Below, in pieces: positions 44,853 to 52,413 of a stretch of DNA of 64,000 nt (position 1 is its first letter; each line of letters opens with the position of its first letter). This DNA comes from Bradyrhizobium manausense. Its GTDB lineage: Bacteria > Pseudomonadota > Alphaproteobacteria > Rhizobiales > Xanthobacteraceae. The stretch covers positions 4,066,001-4,130,000 of the forward strand of contig NZ_JAFCJI010000001.1 of the NCBI RefSeq assembly GCF_018131105.1, written 5' to 3'. Below the pieces are notes generated by a model. The model was given only the letters and a program-made list of their open reading frames with translations, ran no database searches and was not told where the DNA came from. The translations under genes and the position numbers were made by a program.

Positions 44853-45665
44853 ATGGCTTACGAGCATATTCTCTATGAGGTGAGCGACAAGATCGCGACC
44901 ATCACGCTCAATCGCCCCGATCGCATGAATGCGTGGACGCCGACGATGGAGCGCGACGTGCGCCATGCGATGGAGGCGTCGAGCGCCGATGACAATGTTC
45001 GCGTCATCGTGCTGACCGGCGCGGGCCGCGCCTTCTGCGCCGGCGCCGACATGGATGCACTGAAAGGGCTCGATCCCAACGACGTCAGGCGCGCTTCGAA
45101 CCTGCCGCCCTTCGACATGAATCGCCGCCCGGACTGGCAGACGCGCTACGGCTTCTATCCGTCGATCGGCAAGCCTGTCATCGCGATGCTCAACGGCGCA
45201 ACCGCCGGCATCGGTCTTGTCCACGCGCTCTATTGCGACCTGCGCTTTGCCGCCGACAACACCGTATTTACGACGGCCTTCGCGCGACGCGGCCTGATTG
45301 CCGAGCACGGCATCAGCTGGATGCTGCCGCGCATCGTGGGGCACGCCAACGCGATGGACCTGCTGCTCTCGGCGCGTCGCGTTTCGAGCGACGAGGCGCT
45401 GCGAATCGGCTTGGTCAACCGGCTTTGTTCACCTGAAAAGCTGCGCGAGGAAACCTACGCCTATGCGCGCGACCTCGCCGATTTCGTCTCGCCGAGCGCG
45501 ATGGCCACGATCAAGCGGCAGCTCTACGACGTGCCGTTCCAGACGCTGGCCGAGGCCACGATCGAGGCCAACAGGGAAATGATGGTGGCACTCAACGGGA
45601 GTGATTTCCGGGAGGGGGTCGCGAGCTTCATGGAGAAGCGGCCGCCGAGGTTTACGGGGAAGTAG
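44853..45665 (+). CDS. enoyl-CoA hydratase/isomerase family protein
   Basis: The product is 270 residues from ATG 44853, with AGGGAGAG upstream; the frame is open earlier but not family-like. The crotonase motifs are ATITLNRPDRMNAWTPTMER, then GAGRAFCAGADMDAL (oxyanion hole) and PVIAMLNGATAGIGLVHALY. The position of the second catalytic Glu is taken by the sequence RGLIAEHGISWMLPRIVG, with an E in the usual place. It should hydrate or isomerise enoyl-CoA in fatty acid or aromatic degradation; the substrate is unknown. A hairpin repeat and tRNA-Ala follow. No acyl-CoA dehydrogenase or thiolase is nearby, so its pathway is open. Confidence 0.92.
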   Translation: MAYEHILYEVSDKIATITLNRPDRMNAWTPTMERDVRHAMEASSADDNVRVIVLTGAGRAFCAGADMDALKGLDPNDVRRASNLPPFDMNRRPDWQTRYGFYPSIGKPVIAMLNGATAGIGLVHALYCDLRFAADNTVFTTAFARRGLIAEHGISWMLPRIVGHANAMDLLLSARRVSSDEALRIGLVNRLCSPEKLREETYAYARDLADFVSPSAMATIKRQLYDVPFQTLAEATIEANREMMVALNGSDFREGVASFMEKRPPRFTGK

Positions 45666-45706
45666 GGGATCTAAGTCCGTCTTCGCCCTCTGGGCTTCGC
45701 CGGATG

Positions 45707-45766
45707 CCACGCTTCGTCCTTCGGGCTCTGCGCGACTGCGCCACGCGTAGCCCGAAGGGTGAAGCG

Positions 45767-45769
<3 letters not shown>
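45707..45769. repeat. hairpin repeat abutting the 3' end of tRNA-Ala
   Basis: CCACGCTTCGTCCTTCGGGCT (45707-45727) pairs with AGCCCGAAGGGTGAAGCGTGG (45749-45769), allowing for small mismatches around GTCC/GGGT. The last three bases of the right arm (TGG) are the complement of the CCA end of the minus-strand tRNA-Ala. The hairpin therefore begins exactly where the tRNA ends and may help end or process its transcript. Confidence 0.75.
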
Positions 45770-45842
<73 letters not shown>

Positions 45843-46028
45843 TTTGCTGGCCGCTCTGGTAAACGCGGCCGACAACCGGGCGCCATTTAAGTCCCCGCCA
45901 AGGTCAAGTCAAGGACGGGTGTAAGGGGGTTTTAGCCATCCGGGCACCGACTTCCCTTGTTTGGGCCGGGGGGAACCGATATCTAGCGATAATCATCCCA
46001 CGACACAGGCTCAGAGAGTGTTTCGCTG

Positions 46029-46319
46029 ATGCGCCCGATAGTCTTCATCCTGATCCAGATCATCAATCTGTACATCTACCTGCTGATCGCATCGGCAATT
46101 CTGTCCTGGTTGATCGCATTCAACGTCGTGAACACCCGCAACCAGTTCGTCGGTGCGGTCGCGGAGTTCCTCTATCGAATTACCGAGCCGGTCCTGGGGC
46201 CGATCCGGCGCAGGCTGCCCAGCATGGGCGGGCTGGATATGTCTCCGATCGTTGCGTTCTTCGTGCTTTGGTTGATCCAGCTTTATCTCGCCGAGTACGT
46301 TTATCCGAACGTGCCTTAG
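46029..46319 (+). CDS. YggT family integral membrane protein
   Basis: The product is 96 residues with two hydrophobic spans (IIQIINLYIYLLIASAILSW and IVAFFVLWLIQLYLAEYV). Between them is the YggT landmark VAEFLYRITEPVLGPIRRRL, including the ITEP-x3-PIRR segment. Family members affect osmotic tolerance, cell division or membrane-protein insertion in different bacteria. It precedes the DUF167 gene by 23 bases, an arrangement typical of many bacteria, and folD follows, so the three probably form an operon. Confidence 0.93.
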   Translation: MRPIVFILIQIINLYIYLLIASAILSWLIAFNVVNTRNQFVGAVAEFLYRITEPVLGPIRRRLPSMGGLDMSPIVAFFVLWLIQLYLAEYVYPNVP

Positions 46320-46342
46320 GCCAGAGGAACCGCGGCGGAGCC

Positions 46343-46669
46343 TTGATCGAGCCTTGGCGAACCTCCATCACGGGCGTCACCATTGCATTGCGGGTGACGC
46401 CGCGTGGCGGGCGTGACGGCATCGACGGGATCGAGCAACTGTCCGACGGCCGCAGCGTGTTGAAGCTGCGCGTGCGAGCCATTGCCGATGGTGGCGAGGC
46501 CAATCGCGCGGTTCTGGCGTTGCTGGCCAAATCGCTCGGTGTGCCCAAGGCCAGCGTCAGCCTCCTCTCAGGGGCGACGTCGCGGTTGAAGCAGGTCGCC
46601 GTCGCGGGCGATCCGGCGCGACTTGCCGAATCGTTGCGCGAGTTAGCACCGGCGAAATCGACAGACTAA
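46343..46669 (+). CDS. DUF167 (UPF0235/YggU) family protein
   Basis: The product is 108 residues from TTG 46343, chosen because GGCGGAG lies just before it and the family-like sequence begins there (IEPWRTSITGVTIALRVTPR). The in-frame ATG at 46268 would overlap the yggT gene and add 25 unlike residues. The fold core includes LKLRVRAIADGGEANRAVLA and LGVPKASVSLLSGATSRLKQ (the SGxxSRxK motif of UPF0235). Function is unknown. It overlaps no other gene and sits between yggT and folD, 10 bases before the latter. Confidence 0.88.
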   Translation: MIEPWRTSITGVTIALRVTPRGGRDGIDGIEQLSDGRSVLKLRVRAIADGGEANRAVLALLAKSLGVPKASVSLLSGATSRLKQVAVAGDPARLAESLRELAPAKSTD

Positions 46670-46679
46670 GGGAACCGAT

Positions 46680-47564
46680 ATGACGGCCAAGATCATCGAC
46701 GGAAAAATCATTGCCGCAGAACTTCGCGCTCGCGTCGCCGACGAAGTCGCCCGTGTCAAGCGCGAGCACGGTCTGGTGCCTGGCCTCGCAGTGGTCCTGG
46801 TCGGCCATGATCCGGCCAGCGAAGTCTATGTCCGCTCGAAGCATACGCAGACCCAGGCTGCGGGCATGGCCTCGTTCGAGCACAAGCTGCCCGCGGACGT
46901 CTCGCAGGCTGACCTGCTGGCGGTGGTTGCGAAGCTCAACCGCGATCCCGCCGTACACGGCATTCTCGTGCAGTTGCCGTTGCCCAAGGGCTTGAACACC
47001 GAGGCCGTGATCAACGCCATCGATCCCGCCAAGGATGTCGACGGCCTGCATCCGAACAATGCCGGACGGCTCGCCGGCGGCTTCGAGGCGCTGTCGCCCT
47101 GCACGCCGCTCGGCTGCATCATCCTGACCAAGAGCGTGCACGGCTCGCTGGAGGGCATGAACGCCGTCGTGATCGGCCGCTCCAATCTGGTCGGGCGCCC
47201 GCTGGTGCAATTGCTGCTGAACGAGAACGCCACGGTGACGATCGCCCATTCGCGCTCGCGCGACCTGCCCGGGATCGTGAAGCAGGCCGACCTCGTCTAC
47301 GCCGCAGTCGGCAGGCCCGAGATGGTGCGCGGCGATTGGCTGAAGCCGGGTGCGACCGTGATCGACATCGGCATCAACCGCATTCCGAAGGCCGATGGAA
47401 AGACCCGTCTCGTCGGCGATGTCGCCTACCAGGAAGCGCTTGGCGTTGCCGGTGCGATCACGCCGGTGCCGGGAGGCGTCGGCCAGATGACGGTCGCCTG
47501 CCTGCTCGTGAATACGCTGCGTGCGGCTTGCGCGATCGCCGGCATGCCGAAGCCGGCGGTGTAG
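46680..47564 (+). CDS. folD: methylenetetrahydrofolate dehydrogenase / methenyltetrahydrofolate cyclohydrolase
   Basis: The product is 294 residues. Active-site motif YVRSKHTQTQAAGMASF (Tyr and Lys of the Y-xxx-K pair) and the LPLPKGLNTEAVINAIDPAK segment are present. DVDGLHPNNAG and the NAD(P)-binding VVIGRSNLVGRPLVQLLL follow. It interconverts 5,10-methylene- and 10-formyl-tetrahydrofolate in one-carbon metabolism. The end motif reads PGGVGQMTVACL; the usual form is PGGVGPMT, so one proline is Gln here. It is third in yggT-DUF167-folD. A family B palindromic repeat follows before the convergent ppa gene. Confidence 0.97.
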   Translation: MTAKIIDGKIIAAELRARVADEVARVKREHGLVPGLAVVLVGHDPASEVYVRSKHTQTQAAGMASFEHKLPADVSQADLLAVVAKLNRDPAVHGILVQLPLPKGLNTEAVINAIDPAKDVDGLHPNNAGRLAGGFEALSPCTPLGCIILTKSVHGSLEGMNAVVIGRSNLVGRPLVQLLLNENATVTIAHSRSRDLPGIVKQADLVYAAVGRPEMVRGDWLKPGATVIDIGINRIPKADGKTRLVGDVAYQEALGVAGAITPVPGGVGQMTVACLLVNTLRAACAIAGMPKPAV

Positions 47565-47572
47565 CCGCGCTC

Positions 47573-47694
47573 CGTGCCCCGGACGCAACGCAGCGCAGCG
47601 CTTCTTCAGCGGTGCGCGGCTGAGCCGGCCAAGTCGCGGCATGGGTCCCGGCTCAGCGTCGCGTCATTTCATGCCGCGCCGCGTCCGGGACACG
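47573..47694. repeat. palindromic intergenic repeat, family B
   Basis: CGTGCCCCGGACGC (47573-47586) faces GCGTCCGGGACACG (47681-47694). The inner part has GAGCCGG (about 47632-47638) opposing CCGGCTC (about 47648-47654), with GGGTCCCGG next to it. It fills the gap between convergent folD and ppa. Confidence 0.75.
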
Positions 47695-47700
47695 GATGCC

Positions 47701-48237
47701 TCACACCTTCTTTTTCTTCTCGCGCTCGATGCCTTCGAGGATCAGCTTCTGCGCTTCCTCGGGACCGCCCCAGCGCGTGATCTTCACCCACTTGCCCTTC
47801 TCGAGATCCTTGTAGTGCTCGAAGAAGTGCTGGATCTGCTGGAGCGTGATGTCGGGCAGGTCGGAATACGACCTCACCTTGTCGTAGCGCTGCGTCAGCT
47901 TTGACGACGGCACCGCCAGAATCTTCTCGTCGCCGCCGGCCTCGTCTTCCATGAACAGCACCCCGACCGGGCGCACGCTCATGACCGCGCCGGGAATGAT
48001 CGCGCGGGTGTTCACGATCAGCACGTCGCAGGGGTCGCCGTCGTCGGACAGGGTGTGCGGAATGAAGCCGTAGTTACCGGGGTAACGCATCGGCGTGTAG
48101 AGGAAGCGATCGACCACCAGCGTGCCGGCCTCCTTGTCCATCTCGTATTTGATCGGTTCGCCGCCCACGGGGACTTCGATGATGACGTTGACATCCTGGG
48201 GGACGTTTTTTCCGATCGAGATCGCATCGATACGCAT
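47701..48237 (-). CDS. ppa: inorganic pyrophosphatase (family I)
   Basis: The product is 178 residues from ATG 48237; the frame opens further upstream, but this start (MRIDAISIGKNVPQDVNVII) is the family's. Catalytic features include RFLYTPMRYPGNYGFIPHTL (Arg, Tyr and Lys positions) and DDGDPCDVLIVNTRAI (D-x-D-P-x-D metal site). EDEAGGDEKILAVP, with Asp and Glu ligands, follows. KYKDL-like helices (FEHYKDLEKGKWVKITRW) end the protein. It hydrolyses pyrophosphate to orthophosphate, driving biosynthesis. An intact, essential-looking gene, convergent with folD across a repeat. Confidence 0.97.
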   Translation of the reverse strand: MRIDAISIGKNVPQDVNVIIEVPVGGEPIKYEMDKEAGTLVVDRFLYTPMRYPGNYGFIPHTLSDDGDPCDVLIVNTRAIIPGAVMSVRPVGVLFMEDEAGGDEKILAVPSSKLTQRYDKVRSYSDLPDITLQQIQHFFEHYKDLEKGKWVKITRWGGPEEAQKLILEGIEREKKKKV

Positions 48238-48434
48238 TAGAAAGGCTCCGTTATTGCCGAAATTAGCTCTCGCCCGGCAGCGATTTTCGGCGCTGTCATA
48301 CGCGGGCTTGTGCCGCCGATCCATGGTGTTTTTGTGAAAAAATGAATCCGGCGACCACCGGAGCAAGCGCCTGGTGGTATTGACGGATGGGAAGCGGTGC
48401 CGATTAAGGTTTCAGCAGCTCAATGGGTCCGAAC

Positions 48435-48944
48435 TTAGTTCGTCCAGGCGAAGGCAACCTTGTCGAGCGCCTTCGGCCCGAAGCGCTCCGAGGAGCGGGC
48501 CACCATGCGGCCGCCCAGGGCGCGGTAGAACTCGGTCGCCGGATCGTTGTCCGAGAGCGCCCACACCACCATGCTCTTCAAATTGCTCTGCATGAGGTCG
48601 CGGCGGGCGGCGGCGAACAGGCGGCGGCCGAAGCCGAGGCCCTGGAATTCCGGACGCAGGTAGAGCTCGTAGATTTCGCCGTCGAAATGCAGGCTGCGGG
48701 CGCGGTTGCGGCCGTAATTCGCATAGCCCGCGATCTTGTCGCCGAATACGAGCACACTGACACGGCTGCCCTTGCGGATCGCGCTATCCCACCACTGCGG
48801 ACCGCGGCGGTTGATCAGCTTCTCCAGCTCGGCACCGGGAATGATCCCCTGATAGGCGGAGCGCCAGGCTTCGTCATGGGTGGACGCCACCGCAGTTGCA
48901 TCTGCAGCTTTGGCCGGCCGGACCTCGATCAGGGTTGTGCTCAT
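48435..48944 (-). CDS. GNAT family N-acetyltransferase
   Basis: The product is 169 residues from ATG 48944. It starts STTLIEVRPAKAADATAVAS (the AKAxDA motif typical of the family). The acetyl-CoA binding site is the LYLRPEFQGLGFGRRLFAAA segment (Q/RxxGxG/A: here Q-G-L-G-F-G-R). MVVWALSDNDPATEFYRALG is the end of motif A/B. The substrate is unknown. It is divergent from the alpha/beta hydrolase operon with about 265 bp between, and about 200 bp from ppa on the same strand. It is not clearly in an operon with either. Confidence 0.9.
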   Translation of the reverse strand: MSTTLIEVRPAKAADATAVASTHDEAWRSAYQGIIPGAELEKLINRRGPQWWDSAIRKGSRVSVLVFGDKIAGYANYGRNRARSLHFDGEIYELYLRPEFQGLGFGRRLFAAARRDLMQSNLKSMVVWALSDNDPATEFYRALGGRMVARSSERFGPKALDKVAFAWTN

Positions 48945-49073
48945 GAACGCGATCAAACCAAGTCGCCGCGCCGGCGGCAAGACCTATCGTTAATTATCGG
49001 TTAACGTGTGGATTTTCTGCATCAGTTTTTTAACCATGTTGTGCCGAAAAAAGACAAGGCGCCATTTCGGACG

Positions 49074-49098
49074 GCACCGACATGCCATGCGTCGGTGC
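49074..49098. other. 8-bp perfect inverted repeat in the GNAT-hydrolase gap
   Basis: GCACCGAC (49074-49081) and GTCGGTGC (49091-49098) surround a 9-base spacer ATGCCATGC. There is no T-run after the stem on either side. The region lies between divergent genes, so it may be an operator, or a small RNA hairpin. Confidence 0.35.
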
Positions 49099-49209
49099 AA
49101 AACTGCTTTGCGACAACGAATGAACGGTCATGGCAGCGCAGAAAGTCCGCCCCAAATGATTCGTTCCTACTAGTGTGACCGTCGCCATCCGTGCTCGCCC
49201 CGGCAAATC

Positions 49210-50109
49210 ATGCGGCTCCCTGACACTCTTGCAGTCCTGTTTCTGCTGGTCCTGCTGACCGCGTCGCCTGTGTGCGCGCAGGTCACGTTTGGGCCATCGG
49301 GACCGGAGGGCGAGCCGTTGCGCCGCCAGGAATGGCGCGTTCCGTCGCCGGATACCGACATTGCCGCGCGCGCACTGTTGTTTCGTCCAGTCGGCGCCGG
49401 TCCATTCCGGCTTGCGGTGATCGCACATGCGTCGACGCAGAACGTGCTCCGTCGTACGCAAATGCCGCAGCCGGAATATCGCGCACTCGCCGCGTTTCTC
49501 GTCGCACGCGGTTTTGCCGTGCTGGTGCCCGAAAGGCTCGGCCATGGCGCGACCGGTGGCCGCTATGTCGAGGATCAGGGCGGCTGCGACGAAGCCGATT
49601 ATGCACGCGCTGGCCGCGCCACCGCGGAGGAAATTTCACGCGCTCTGGATTATCTGCAAAAGCAGGATTTTATTCGCAAGGATGCTGCCGCCGTGATCGG
49701 TCATTCGGCGGGCGACTGGGGCGCACTTGCGCTTGCGAACGGTGATCCGAAGGTTATTTCCGCGATCATCGCGTTTGCGCCGGGGCGCGGCGGCCACGCC
49801 AATGACGAACCGAACAAGGTCTGCGCGCCACATACGCTTCTTGCCGCCGCTGCCGAATTCGGCAAGACGGCGCGCATTCCCGTCACTTCGCTGGTCGCGG
49901 CCAATGACAGCTATTTTGCGCCGGCGTTCTCCAAGGCTTTGGCGGACGCGTTTCGCGGCGGCGGCGGCAGGGACGATTTGCGCACGCTGCCGGCGGTGGG
50001 CAGCGAGGGCCATTGGATGATCGAGACCGAGGCTGGCGTCCAGGCCGCAGGCAGCGAACTCGCGCGCGCGCTGAATCTGCCGAAACCTGCCGCGCCCAGG
50101 AAGCCATGA
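49210..50109 (+). CDS. secreted alpha/beta hydrolase (dienelactone hydrolase-like)
   Basis: The product is 299 residues with a Sec signal peptide (MRLPDTLAVLFLLVLLTASP, cut after VCA). The hydrolase fold shows FRLAVIAHASTQNVL (oxyanion strand) and AAVIGHSAGDWGALALANG, with the nucleophile elbow G-H-S-A-G. A conserved acidic residue region follows near LVAANDSYFAPAF, with a catalytic His around SEGHWMIE. It probably acts in the periplasm on an ester or lactone substrate. It starts the operon with DUF2269, the SDR-DoxX fusion and DCC; its stop overlaps the next start in ATGA. Confidence 0.87.
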   Translation: MRLPDTLAVLFLLVLLTASPVCAQVTFGPSGPEGEPLRRQEWRVPSPDTDIAARALLFRPVGAGPFRLAVIAHASTQNVLRRTQMPQPEYRALAAFLVARGFAVLVPERLGHGATGGRYVEDQGGCDEADYARAGRATAEEISRALDYLQKQDFIRKDAAAVIGHSAGDWGALALANGDPKVISAIIAFAPGRGGHANDEPNKVCAPHTLLAAAAEFGKTARIPVTSLVAANDSYFAPAFSKALADAFRGGGGRDDLRTLPAVGSEGHWMIETEAGVQAAGSELARALNLPKPAAPRKP

Positions 50110-50573
50110 CGCTGTATTTCGTGGTCAAATATCTGCACGTGCTCGGCGCCATCGTCATTCTCGGCACCGGGACCGGCATCGCGTTCTTCATGCTGATGGC
50201 GCATCGCACCGATAACGCGGAGTTCATCGCACGCACGGCGTCGATCGTGGTGATTGCGGATGCGATCTTCACGCTCTCGGCGGTGATCCTGCAGCCGGTC
50301 ACGGGCGGCCTGCTGATGATGCTTTCTGCAACGGCCATCACCGAACATTGGGTCCTCGCCTCGCTCGCGCTTTACGCAGTCGCTGGCCTGTTCTGGATTC
50401 CCGTCGTCGTCATGCAGATCGAGATGCGCGATCTCGCGCGCAAGGCTGCCGAGCAGCACGCCGCGCTGCCGGAGCGCTACTTCATCCTGTTCCGCCGCTG
50501 GTTCGCGTTCGGCTTTCCCGGCTTCGGTGCCACCATGCTCATCCTCTGGCTGATGATCGCAAAACCGTTTTGA
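50106..50573 (+). CDS. DUF2269 family integral membrane protein
   Basis: The product is 155 residues from ATG 50106, which overlaps the hydrolase stop (ATGA). It has four hydrophobic spans: LYFVVKYLHVLGAIVILGTG, then SIVVIADAIFTLSAVILQPV, HWVLASLALYAVAGLFWIPV, and FGFPGFGATMLILWLMIAKP. The first span holds K-x-x-H (KYLH), conserved in the family, and a possible haem or metal contact. DUF2269 members are membrane proteins of unknown function, sometimes related to CopD-like or cytochrome-like families. It is 8 bases from the SDR gene. Confidence 0.9.
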   Translation: MTLYFVVKYLHVLGAIVILGTGTGIAFFMLMAHRTDNAEFIARTASIVVIADAIFTLSAVILQPVTGGLLMMLSATAITEHWVLASLALYAVAGLFWIPVVVMQIEMRDLARKAAEQHAALPERYFILFRRWFAFGFPGFGATMLILWLMIAKPF

Positions 50574-50581
50574 AAGACGCG

Positions 50582-51901
50582 ATGACCCAGCGAACCATTC
50601 TGGTACTCGGCGCCTCCGGTCTGATCGGCCGCTTCGTGACTGACGATCTGCGCGCGCGCGGTTTGCGCGTGGTCGGTCTCGCGCGCAGCCTGTCACCGGC
50701 GCAGCAGCTGAGCGCACTCGATCTCGAGCTTCCAATCTTGTCGCTCGATACGACCGCATTGACGCGCCTGTTGAGTGAGCATGCGGTGGATGTCGTCGTG
50801 AACTGCCTCGGCGTGCTCCAGGATGGCCCCGGCAGCGACACCAACGCAGTTCATCGCGACTTTGTCATGCGCCTGCTTCAGGCCATCGCCACCAGCAGCC
50901 GCGCGATCCGGCTGGTTCACATCTCGATTCCCGGAGCCGCCGAAGCCGATCGCACCGCGTTCGCCATGACCAAGCGCCAGGCCGAGCACCTGATCGCGGA
51001 ATCAGGCGTTCCTCATGCGATCCTGCGACCCGGTTTTGTGGTCGCACCCTCGGCTTATGGCGGCAGCGCCATGCTGCGCGCGCTCGCCGCCTTCCCGCTC
51101 GACTTGCCGGGCAAGGAGATGGCGACGCCATTCCAGCCCGTCGCAGTCGAGGATATCTCCGCGACCATCGCTTGGCTCGCGGCGCGCGAGATCGGCGATG
51201 CGTCCGTGAAGGCGGTGAGCTGGGACCTCATGCAATCCGAGCCGATCACGATGGCCGGGGTCATCAAGCAGTTCCGCTTCGCGTTCGGCACGGCCGGCTG
51301 GCCGTGTGTCACGATGCCGTCTTTCATGCTCGATCTCGGCGCGAAGGTCGGCGATCTCGCGAACTATCTCGGCTGGATGCCGCCGATGCGCTCCACCGCG
51401 ATCGCCGAGCTCCGCCGCGGCGTGCAAGGCGATCCCTCGGCATGGGTCGCCGCCACGGGCATCGTCCCGAAGACGTTGACGGAAACGGTCGGGCGCCACC
51501 CCGCCACCATCCAGGACAAATGGTTCGCCCGGCTGTTCCTGATCAAGGCGCTGATTGTCGCGAGCCTGGTCACATTCTGGCTCATCTCCGGCTTGATCGC
51601 CCTGGTCGTGTCCTACCGGGCCGCCGCCGGCATCTTGACCGCGCACAACTTCCCGCCCGCGCTGGTCGATCCCGTCACCATCGGCACCAGCCTGATGGAT
51701 ATGAGTATCGGCGTGCTGATCGCCTTCCGTCGCACGGCTGCGATCGGGCTAGTGGCAGGCATCGTCGCCTCGCTCGGCTACATGTTCGGCGCGGCGATCC
51801 TGACGCCCGACCTCTGGATCGAACCGCTCGGTGCGCTGGTCAAAACGGGACCGGCAATCGTGCTGATGCTGGTCGCGCTGCTGATTCTGGACAATCGCTG
51901 A
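50582..51901 (+). CDS. NAD(P)-binding (NmrA/SDR-like) domain fused to DoxX-like membrane domain
   Basis: The product is 439 residues from ATG 50582; the upstream open frame is not related. The N-terminal half (about 1-300) has the Rossmann motif TILVLGASGLIGRFVTDDLR and an NmrA-like body with LVHISIPGAAEADRTAFAMT. The C-terminal part (about 315-439) has four membrane spans, beginning FLIKALIVASLVTFWLISGL and ending AIVLMLVALLIL, matching DoxX-like proteins. SDR-DoxX fusions are known but uncharacterised. The stop TGA overlaps the DCC gene start (TGATG). Confidence 0.88.
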   Translation: MTQRTILVLGASGLIGRFVTDDLRARGLRVVGLARSLSPAQQLSALDLELPILSLDTTALTRLLSEHAVDVVVNCLGVLQDGPGSDTNAVHRDFVMRLLQAIATSSRAIRLVHISIPGAAEADRTAFAMTKRQAEHLIAESGVPHAILRPGFVVAPSAYGGSAMLRALAAFPLDLPGKEMATPFQPVAVEDISATIAWLAAREIGDASVKAVSWDLMQSEPITMAGVIKQFRFAFGTAGWPCVTMPSFMLDLGAKVGDLANYLGWMPPMRSTAIAELRRGVQGDPSAWVAATGIVPKTLTETVGRHPATIQDKWFARLFLIKALIVASLVTFWLISGLIALVVSYRAAAGILTAHNFPPALVDPVTIGTSLMDMSIGVLIAFRRTAAIGLVAGIVASLGYMFGAAILTPDLWIEPLGALVKTGPAIVLMLVALLILDNR

Positions 51902-52308
51902 TGAGTAAATGGCCCGATGATGACGTGATCCTGTTCGACGGCGTCTGCATCTTCTGCTCGCGCTGGGTGAGGTTCGTCGCACGGCGCGACGCTGCAAAAC
52001 GGTTTCGCTTCACGCCGATCCAGTCGGATTATGGTGCGAGGCTGGCGCGAACATTCGGCATCGACCCGGATGATCCCGATACGAACGCTGTCGTCCATGG
52101 CGGGGAAGTGTTCATGAAGTCGGATGCGGCGCTGACCGTACTGTCGCTGCTTCCGGGGTGGGGCTGGGTACGCGCATTGTTCGCCGTACCAAAGCCGCTG
52201 CGAGATCCGGTCTACAGCCTCATCGCGCGCAATCGCTATCGCATCTTTGGCAAGTACGATGCGTGCTTCGTGCCGGATGCCGATCTGCGGGCACGGGTGA
52301 TTGAATAG
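51901..52308 (+). CDS. thiol-disulfide oxidoreductase DCC family (DUF393)
   Basis: The product is 135 residues from ATG 51901, overlapping the SDR-DoxX stop by one base. It starts MSKWPDDDVILFDGVCIFCS, with the D-G-V-C-x-x-C signature of the DCC family. The later AALTVLSLLPGWGWVRALFA and LARTFGIDPDD segments are also usual. It is predicted to be a cytoplasmic or membrane-facing redox protein that exchanges disulfides. It is the last gene of a four-gene operon with coupled reading frames. A palindromic repeat starts just 10 bases after its stop. Confidence 0.92.
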   Translation: MSKWPDDDVILFDGVCIFCSRWVRFVARRDAAKRFRFTPIQSDYGARLARTFGIDPDDPDTNAVVHGGEVFMKSDAALTVLSLLPGWGWVRALFAVPKPLRDPVYSLIARNRYRIFGKYDACFVPDADLRARVIE

Positions 52309-52317
52309 TATCTCCTC

Positions 52318-52401
52318 GTCATTGCGAGGAGCGAAGCGACGAAGCAATCCAGACTACCTCCGCGGAAAGATTCTGGATTGCTTCGCGGCGCTCGCAATGA
52401 C
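52318..52401. repeat. palindromic intergenic repeat, family C
   Basis: GTCATTGCGAG (52318-52328) faces CTCGCAATGAC (52391-52401); inside, GAAGCAATCCAGA (52341-52353) pairs with TCTGGATTGCTTC (52372-52384). The second copy in the window is at 62429-62507. It lies between the convergent DCC and amine oxidase genes. Confidence 0.85.
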
Positions 52402-52413
52402 AGAGCATGGGGC

